From Burkholderiales bacterium UBA1834 (GTDB taxonomy: Bacteria > Pseudomonadota > Gammaproteobacteria > Burkholderiales > Burkholderiaceae_C), in the NCBI GenBank assembly GCA_002339015.1, contig DDJC01000064.1, positions 1 through 29,333 on the forward strand: 29,333 nt of DNA, given 5' to 3'. A program made the position numbers and the translations under genes. Each line of letters begins with the position of its first letter. Position 1 is the stretch's first letter. The notes beneath the pieces are model-generated. The model was not told the DNA's origin. It saw nothing but the letters and a program-made list of their open reading frames with translations, and searched no databases. Of this stretch, positions 24,018 through 29,333 are shown piece after piece.

Positions 24018-24418
24018 GGCGGGCGCGCTCCGGCCTGCCTTGCCCTCGGGGGTGGGCACGGCCAGAGGCGTGGCGGCCTGGGCTGCCGGCGCTTGTACCG
24101 GATTCGGGGCGGCGGGGACGTTGGACACGGGAGCGGGCGCGGAAAACTTCGGGGCGAGCCAGTCAAACAGAGGGGAACTGGAACGAGATCGCCTGCGGAT
24201 GGGTAATCCGACATTGTGCCTGTTGGCATCATTTTTGTGTACCCGCGGGCCGGTGGCGCGGCGGGGATTTTTCCGCCAATCGGCGCATGGCGTGGTGGCG
24301 AGGACACCTTTTAGAGGGTAGGGAAGCGGTCGGCCCTGCGATAGCATCCCGGGCTTCCGACGCTCAGTTGCGCTCATTGCGCACATTGAATCTGCCAACA
24401 GGGATTTTGCGCACCACC
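24018..24418. other. Leader of ygiQ and divergent upstream region of the toxin-like gene
   Basis: About 400 bases between two ATGs. Positions 24018-24214 are open in the ygiQ frame and look coding (Ala/Pro-rich), so ygiQ probably extends here. An ATG at 24214, one frame off, would join that sequence if a C were added near 24160-24170. On the minus strand TACACA (24241-24236) may be a -10 for ygiQ. On the plus strand TAGCAT (24342-24347) may be a -10 for the toxin-like gene; no good -35 is seen for either. From about 24250 to 24340 I see nothing. Confidence 0.4.
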
Positions 24419-25755
24419 ATGGACACCGACGACCTCAAGGCCGCGCTGGCGCGGTCGCGCCGCCAGCCGATGCAATTCGCCGTGGTGCTGGGCAAGCGGC
24501 CGGAGGACCACCGCCTGAGCCTGCATCCCACCCGCGCCGGCCGGGCGCTGGCCAAGGCCCTGCGCGAGGACACGGGGATCAAGCTCGCCACCTGGGGCGT
24601 GACGGAGGTGGACGCCACCCGCCGCGACACCCTGGTGCTGGTGCTGGAAGACCGAGCCCTGCCAGGCCTGGGCAAGAAGCTGCAGAACTGGCTCAAGCTG
24701 AATGGCGCGCCGATCCGCAAGGTGGTGCTCAAGGTCGATGGGCAAGAGCTGGATGAGGGCGCCGACGATGAGGCCGATCCTGGCAGCGCGTCGCCGGCCA
24801 CCACCACTGCCACCACCACGCCACCGGCTGCCAAATCCGCTGCGCCCGCCACCGATACAGGCGCTGAACTGGCCAAGCTGGCGCAGGCCTTCAAGCAACT
24901 GGCGCCCGACATCAAGGCGGCCTTGCTGGCCCAGAAGGGCGCCGCCAAGGACCTGGCCCAGCTGGTGAAAGCCTGTCAGCAGACGCTGGACGACAAGGAT
25001 TTGGCCAGAGCACGCCTGGCCTTGCAGCATCTGGCCGCGCGCCTGCGGCAGGTGGAGGCCGTCGCCACCATCGAGCCGGACCTGGGCCACGCGGTGCTGC
25101 GCGTGCAACACCTGGCTGCAGAACTCAAGCGCACCCCCCAATGCAAGCGGCTGGCGGATCAGGGTGCGGCGGCGGTCGACACCCTGCGGCAACTGCGTGT
25201 GGCCAAGCGCAAGAACGACAAGGCCGCGATCGCCGCGCTGCAGGCCCAGCTGGAGGCCACACGGCAGAAGGCCCGCGAGGATCTGACAACCTGCCTGCCC
25301 ACGATCGCGAAGATCAAGTCGGGCGAATTGCCTGCGCAGGAGGCCTGGGTGGGCATGGTGGCGCTGCTGGACCTCCAATCACCCGAGAACGGCGCGGTGT
25401 TCTGGTCAGGCGGCAAAGACAATGCCATCGACCTCGCCACCGACCGCGGCGGGGTGTCGCTCGAATCCACCGCGGGCGGCTCGCTGATCGACGACTGGCT
25501 CAAGGACGTCCCCTGGGACGAGAAGGGCGGCGAAGGCCCCCCTTCCTGAAGGACCTGTGGGCCTTGGCGTCCGCCACCTATGCCTTGCAGGCGCGCGGTG
25601 AGATCACCGTGATCCAGACGCCCAAGAAACACGCCGAAGGCGGTGGCTTCATGTGGAAGCGTGTCGAGCAACAGGTGCTGACCAAGCTGCTGCGTCAGAA
25701 TCTGGTGAGCTTCGGCGCGGTGATGGTGAAAGAAACGAACCCTGGCGACCAGTGA
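24419..25755 (+). pseudogene. ADP-ribosyl cyclase/CD38-like putative NAD-targeting toxin, split by a frameshift
   Basis: The first frame gives 376 residues and stops at 25549; the frame one base back continues to a stop at 25755. Joined at the C-run 25537-25542 they encode 445 residues. Order: an unrecognised N-terminal domain (1-115), a Thr/Ala/Pro linker (120-147), a helical, partly coiled middle (148-300) and a C-terminal catalytic-looking region (320-445). The last matches ADP-ribosyl cyclase/CD38: W329 (VFWSG), E349 (SLEST), W381 and S385 (LWALAS) and E417 (KRVE) fall at the spacings of CD38 Trp125, Glu146, Trp189, Ser193 and Glu226. The frameshift separates the first two from the rest, so the 376-residue form should be inactive. 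No signal peptide, PAAR or Rhs sequence is seen; the delivery route is unknown. ATG 24419 fits the domain start. The disruption may be a sequencing error, phase variation or programmed slippage. Confidence 0.72.
25537..25542 (+). repeat. Six-C tract at the frameshift of the toxin-like gene
   Basis: The run is read GGC CCC CCT TCC TGA. With one more C the frame opens into LKDLWALAS and the rest of the catalytic region. The heptamer C CCC CCT also fits the X XXY YYZ pattern of -1 slippage sites. Which applies cannot be told from one sequence. Confidence 0.8.
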
Positions 25756-25781
25756 ACGGGCCAGCCCCGGGAGTCCAATAA

Positions 25782-26417
25782 ATGACAGCTGCTTACGATC
25801 TTTTTGTCCGTGAACTGGGTGCGACCGGCCGGGAGTTCGGCGATGGTTTTTCCGTGATCGACCCGGCCGAACTGACGCCGGATGAACGCGTGAAGACCCG
25901 CGATGCGCTGCGTGCGTGCATCGCCCGCCAGGAAGAGCGGGCTCCCAAGCCCCTGGCCCTGGTGGATCCAGGCCCGGACACACTGGCCCTGCTCCAGAGT
26001 TTGTTCAAGACCGCCTCAGATGTGGCATCGCCCAGCGCGTTCGACATTGCCGTGGCCGGCGCCCTGGCCTACCTGGTGGATGCGCCGGCGGCCCTGGACC
26101 TGCTGGAGCGCACGGCCGTGGGCGGCGGCGGGATGTGGATCACCGGTGCGGCCATGGAAGGCCTCATCACGGCCCACGACAGCAGCAATGCCAGTGCTCG
26201 TCTGGCGAAACTGGTGCGCACGCAGACGAACGAAGACACGCTGCAGCTGTGCGCCGATGGCCTGCTGCAGCGCCATGGTTTCCGGCTCTGGAACGCGGGG
26301 ACGCATGATCAGGCGCTGACCCTGCTCAATGAGATGATGTCCGGGGATGCTGCTGCACGTGACGCCGCCCTGCTGAAGGTGCTCAAGACGCCGGTGCGGC
26401 ACTGGCCCTGGGGCTGA
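25782..26417 (+). CDS. Unknown protein, candidate immunity protein of the toxin-like gene
   Basis: A 211-residue acidic, largely helical soluble protein that I do not recognise. The C-terminal two thirds look like helical pairs of HEAT/Armadillo type (for example LLERTAVGGGGMWITGAAMEGLITAH and the following repeats), without catalytic motifs, signal peptide or membrane segment. GGGAG stands about nine bases before ATG 25782. The start is only 26 bases after the stop of the cyclase-like second half, on the same strand, which is the position of an immunity gene in toxin-immunity pairs. The immunity role is inferred from position alone. The stop converges on the metallophosphoesterase gene nine bases away. 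Confidence 0.75.
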   Translation: MTAAYDLFVRELGATGREFGDGFSVIDPAELTPDERVKTRDALRACIARQEERAPKPLALVDPGPDTLALLQSLFKTASDVASPSAFDIAVAGALAYLVDAPAALDLLERTAVGGGGMWITGAAMEGLITAHDSSNASARLAKLVRTQTNEDTLQLCADGLLQRHGFRLWNAGTHDQALTLLNEMMSGDAAARDAALLKVLKTPVRHWPWG

Positions 26418-26426
26418 ACGCTGAGT

Positions 26427-27278
26427 TCAACCGGCCGCCCGGGCCGGTTCGCGTGCCCTATGTGCCGCCCCAGGCAAGTCCAGTTCATGCACCCGTGTGG
26501 GCGTGAAGCCCTGACCCGGCTCGTGATCCCAGCGCTCGACTGTGCACAGGCGCTCGCCCAGGTCATTGGTATGCAGCGAGCGAATCAGGTTGAACGAGTT
26601 GCCCGCCTCGTAGCGCACCCTGCGCGACACCGCGGTGCCGGCATTGACCACCCATACCGGCCCGCGTCCGCTGTCGGGCGGTTCGGCCAGCATGGGCAGC
26701 ATGTAAGGCAGGTGGATGTGACCGCCCAGGATCAGGTCGGCGCCGGCCTCGCGCCAGGCCTGCACGGCGCGGGGGCCGCCGCGCAGGCGATCGGGCTCGT
26801 CCAGTTCGCGCGAGACGGCCGCCGGCTGATGCGTCACCACCACCTTCAGCTGCTCGGGTGGGCTCTGGCGCAGGCGGTCGGCCACATGCGCGATCTGCGT
26901 GGGTGAAACCACCCCGTGCTTGTGGCGCCAGCCCCGCGTGGTGTTCACGCAGATCACCAGCAGCTCGGGGATGTCCAGGCTGGGTTCGAGCTGCGAGCCG
27001 AAGGTGTTGCGGAATCGGCCCAGGGGCCACAGCGCGCGTGACAGCGGGTTCAAAGGCAGGTCGTGGTTGCCAGGGAGGATCAGCCGTTTGCACGGCGGCA
27101 GCCGGTCCACGAACGCGCGGGCGCGCCGAAACTCGCTGGCACGTGCGCGTTGGGTGATGTCCCCGGAGAGGACGATCACGTCCGGACGCAGCAGGTGCAG
27201 GCAGCGCAGGATGTCGTCGACCACCTCCGGCCGCTCTGCGCCGAAGTGCGTGTCTGAAAGGTGGGCCACCAGGGGCAT
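26427..27278 (-). CDS. Calcineurin-like metallophosphoesterase
   Basis: A 283-residue cytoplasmic phosphoesterase. The metal-binding motifs are complete: D9 and H11 (SDTHF), D40 (LSGDIT), N71-H72-D73 (GNHD), VTHQP and GGHIH. Members hydrolyse phosphodiesters such as cAMP (CpdA/Icc type) or phospholipid precursors; the substrate cannot be fixed from the sequence. It begins 12 bases after the stop of the lipid kinase gene, so the two are cotranscribed, which hints at a lipid-related phosphoester but does not prove it. Confidence 0.92.
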   Translation of the reverse strand: MPLVAHLSDTHFGAERPEVVDDILRCLHLLRPDVIVLSGDITQRARASEFRRARAFVDRLPPCKRLILPGNHDLPLNPLSRALWPLGRFRNTFGSQLEPSLDIPELLVICVNTTRGWRHKHGVVSPTQIAHVADRLRQSPPEQLKVVVTHQPAAVSRELDEPDRLRGGPRAVQAWREAGADLILGGHIHLPYMLPMLAEPPDSGRGPVWVVNAGTAVSRRVRYEAGNSFNLIRSLHTNDLGERLCTVERWDHEPGQGFTPTRVHELDLPGAAHRAREPARAAG

Positions 27279-27290
27279 CGGAGAAACTGA

Positions 27291-28289
27291 TCAGGTGCCG
27301 GTAGATTGCCGCAGGCCTTGGTTCTGGAACGCGGTCGGTGTCGGGCACACCAGATTGAGCGGCGTGCTGGCCACGGTGAAGCGCAGCGGCGGCGTGAGCC
27401 AGGAGATCTCGCCATCAGTGGCCACCTTAACCCGGCGCCGACCGATCGGCAGCAGAGGCGTGACCACCATCTCCGTGATGGGGAAGTTGATGACCTCGTC
27501 AGCCTCCCCCAGGCGGCCCATGATGCCGCGCACGGCCAGCCACAGCATGCGCCAGGTGGGCTGCGGTTTCACCGCGATGGCGGCCAGTTGCCCCTGCGTC
27601 ACGCGCGGTGCCTCAGGCATGCCCAGTTGCTCGAGCTGCAACTGGTTGTTGCCCACGAAGAGCGTGGGGGTCTTGAGAGTCTGCTGGCGCGAGCCCATGT
27701 GCCCCGAGCCCACCTGAATCTTCAGGCGCAGGTGCCGGTGGCGGTGCAGCAGGGTGCGCAACCCGGCCCACATCGCCACCATGCGGCTGCGGCCATGGGC
27801 CTGCTTGGCGGCCTCGCGCTCTTCCAGCAGTTCCGGGTACAGGCCCAGGCTGGCATTGACCAGGAACACCTTGTCATTGACCAGGCCCACCTGCACCGGG
27901 TAGGCCTCGCGTGCATCCAGCAACAGGCGGATGGCCTCGGTGGCGTCGGTAGGAATGTGGTGGGTGCGCCCGAAGTAGTTGAACGTACCCTGAGGCAGCA
28001 CCGCGAAAGCGCATTTCTGTCCCAGCGCGGCCTGGGCGACGGCGTTGATGGTGCCATCGCCACCGGCTGCCACGATCACGCCATGGTGCTCCACGGCCTG
28101 CCGGACGGCGCGCTCGGCCACCTGCGCCAGGTTCTGGCCGGGCTCGATCATGCGGAAGAACACGCTGCGCCCGGCCCGGTGGACCTCGTGCTCGATCACG
28201 TCCTTGACGGCCTGCGTGTCCTGGCTGCCGGATGCCGCGTTCATCACGACGAACAACGGGGCGTAGCGGTGGATTTCAGTGGGTTGCAT
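27291..28289 (-). CDS. Diacylglycerol kinase-like lipid kinase
   Basis: A 332-residue DAGK-catalytic-domain protein (YegS/BmrU/DgkB type). The nucleotide loop is GGDGTINAVAQAAL (76-89), preceded by FVVMNAASGS (13-22) and followed by LPQGTFNYFGRTHHIPTD, which matches the NxxA substrate-loop region of the family. The C-terminal beta-rich domain contains VKVATDGEISWL. It phosphorylates a lipid alcohol such as diacylglycerol at the inner membrane surface. ATG 28289 is preferred; a TTG at 28337 in the same frame is a weaker choice. The 99-base gap to dbpA has no convincing promoter or terminator. Confidence 0.93.
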   Translation of the reverse strand: MQPTEIHRYAPLFVVMNAASGSQDTQAVKDVIEHEVHRAGRSVFFRMIEPGQNLAQVAERAVRQAVEHHGVIVAAGGDGTINAVAQAALGQKCAFAVLPQGTFNYFGRTHHIPTDATEAIRLLLDAREAYPVQVGLVNDKVFLVNASLGLYPELLEEREAAKQAHGRSRMVAMWAGLRTLLHRHRHLRLKIQVGSGHMGSRQQTLKTPTLFVGNNQLQLEQLGMPEAPRVTQGQLAAIAVKPQPTWRMLWLAVRGIMGRLGEADEVINFPITEMVVTPLLPIGRRRVKVATDGEISWLTPPLRFTVASTPLNLVCPTPTAFQNQGLRQSTGT

Positions 28290-28388
28290 GATGAGGGTGA
28301 TCTCACCATGCAGGGTGCGGCCCAGGCCAGACGGCAATGCCGCATCCTGCTGTAGGGCGCGACTGACAGGGGGGTGAGCGCTGTCGCC

Positions 28389-29333
28389 TCAGGCGTCGCT
28401 GCCGTCGCGGATCGCATCGGCCAGCAGGCGCGCCTTGACCTTCTTGCCCTTGACCTTCACGGCGGCGAGTTGGCGCAAGGCCTCCTGGGCGATGCCACGC
28501 TCCACGGCCACGTAGGTGTGGAAGTCGGTCACGTTGATCTTGCCGATGCGCGAGCCTTCCAGCCCGGCCTCGCCGGTGAGTGCGCCCAGCACGTCGCCCG
28601 GACGGATCTTCTCCTTGCGGCCCCCCAGGATCTGGAGGGTGATCATGGGCGGGCTCAAGGGTTCGCGGCTGGTGGGCGTGAGGCTGTCCAGCGGCTGCCA
28701 GCTCACCTCGCGGCCCTGCAGCACCTCGATGCGGCCCACACGGCCCATTTCGTCCATGCTGGCCAGGTTCAGGGCGAGGCCGTCCTGCCCCGCGCGGCCT
28801 GTGCGGCCGATGCGGTGAATGTGCACCTCGGCATCGGGGGTGACGTCCACGTTGATGACGGCTTCGAGCTGGGCGATGTCCAGGCCGCGCGCGGCCACGT
28901 CCGTGGCCACCAGCACCGACAGGCTCCTGTTGGCGAACTGCAGCAGAACCTGGTCACGCTCACGCTGTTCCAGCTCGCCGTGCAGGGCCTGGGCCTCGAT
29001 GCCCTCGGCATGGAGCACGTCGACCAGATCGCGGCACTGCTGGCGGGTGTTGCAGAAGGCGATGGCGTTGGCCGGGCGGTGGTGGCCCAGCAGGCGCGAG
29101 ACAGTGTGCAGGCGCTCGGTGTCACTCACCTCGTACCAGAGCTCGCGGATGGTGCTGGCCTCGTGCACGGCCTGCACCTTGACCTCCTTCGGGTTCTTGA
29201 GGAACTGCTGGCTGAGCTGGCCGATGCCTTCCGGGTAGGTGGCCGAGAACAGCAGCGTCTGGCGCGCCTTGGGGCACTGGCGGGCCACGGCGACGATGTC
29301 CTCGAAGAAGCCCATGTCGAGCATGCGGTCGGC
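28389..29333 (-). CDS. dbpA: ATP-dependent RNA helicase DbpA, C-terminal part (runs off right edge)
   Basis: The last 314 residues of a DEAD-box helicase; the window begins at ADRMLDMGFFEDI, so the DEAD and Q motifs lie outside. Visible motifs are SAT (LLFSATYPE), TNARG-region LVATDVAARGLD and motif VI HRIGRTGRAG. The C-terminal RNA-binding domain, with GDVLGALTGEAGLEGSRIGKINV and TYVAVER, identifies DbpA, which binds hairpin 92 of 23S rRNA in large-subunit assembly. The C-terminus has a Lys-rich VKVKGKKVKARL end. It lies upstream of the lipid kinase on the same strand, 99 bases apart. Confidence 0.96.
   Translation of the reverse strand, partial: ADRMLDMGFFEDIVAVARQCPKARQTLLFSATYPEGIGQLSQQFLKNPKEVKVQAVHEASTIRELWYEVSDTERLHTVSRLLGHHRPANAIAFCNTRQQCRDLVDVLHAEGIEAQALHGELEQRERDQVLLQFANRSLSVLVATDVAARGLDIAQLEAVINVDVTPDAEVHIHRIGRTGRAGQDGLALNLASMDEMGRVGRIEVLQGREVSWQPLDSLTPTSREPLSPPMITLQILGGRKEKIRPGDVLGALTGEAGLEGSRIGKINVTDFHTYVAVERGIAQEALRQLAAVKVKGKKVKARLLADAIRDGSDA

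Noticed and set aside
22464..24206. A 580-codon open frame on the plus strand opposite ygiQ.
   Set aside because: Antisense shadow of a conserved radical SAM gene; composition dominated by His, Gly, Ala and Val with no motifs.
24419..26417. Type VI or Rhs effector module.
   Set aside because: No PAAR, VgrG, Hcp, Rhs repeats or adaptor genes are in the window; only a toxin-immunity arrangement can be supported.
1..29333. CRISPR arrays, tRNA genes, insertion sequences or prophage ends.
   Set aside because: No regularly spaced repeats, no tRNA-like cloverleaf sequence noticed, no transposase or integrase motifs, and no direct-repeat borders were found on reading.

Overview
The window is a gene-dense, high-GC stretch of chromosome, most likely from a betaproteobacterium of the order Burkholderiales. 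Pointers are the minCDE operon followed by a ParA-like gene, a class 2 polyphosphate kinase, a PEP-CTERM serine protease, DusC, DbpA and MmyB/TetR/DeoR regulators, with strong G/C third-position bias. The order comes from gene content and protein flavour; no rRNA is present. I see no tRNA, rRNA, CRISPR array or insertion sequence.

Layout. 1-3344 (minus): ylqF GTPase, a UvrD-like helicase and a NYN-domain protein (cut by the left edge), packed as an operon. 3482-4740: a receiver-domain response regulator whose tail overlaps, antisense, the end of a PEP-CTERM trypsin-like protease. 4886-7219 (plus): a 14-helix MFS exporter, then DUF1993 and DUF427 genes. 7247-11353: the glycerol-3-phosphate module, glpR-glpK (minus) divergent from glpD (plus). 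11366-13324: dusC divergent from ppk2. 13500-15773: an HDOD protein, then an XRE/MmyB-type regulator divergent from a small membrane protein. 15888-18613 (minus): minC-minD-minE and a ParA-like ATPase. 18772-21469 (minus): tetR-thiolase-hydrolase, with matching operators before tetR and the thiolase. 21567-24017 (minus): YgiQ-type radical SAM protein. 24419-26417 (plus): the most unusual locus. 26427-29333 (minus): DbpA (cut by the right edge), a diacylglycerol-kinase-like lipid kinase and a metallophosphoesterase.

The standout is 24419-26417. The first gene has an unfamiliar N-terminal domain, a Thr/Ala/Pro linker, a helical middle and a C-terminal region that aligns by eye with the ADP-ribosyl cyclase/CD38 fold. 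All five CD38 active-site positions (two Trp, two Glu, one Ser) appear in order with matching spacing, but only if a one-base frameshift in a six-C run at 25537-25542 is bridged. A 211-residue gene of no family I recognise starts 26 bases after the second half. The arrangement looks like an NAD-targeting toxin with its immunity protein. A second place where one extra C would join two frames lies 1.3 kb away, in the leader of the YgiQ gene, so base-calling errors in C-runs must be excluded before a biological frameshift is claimed.

Regulation readable from sequence: a TetR operator pair (CTACC-N8-GGTAG), one copy over a near-consensus promoter that would give an almost leaderless tetR mRNA; a dyad between glpR and glpD; a palindrome between the MmyB-type regulator and its divergent neighbour; a nested dyad before the response regulator; and a plausible sigma-70 promoter before minC.
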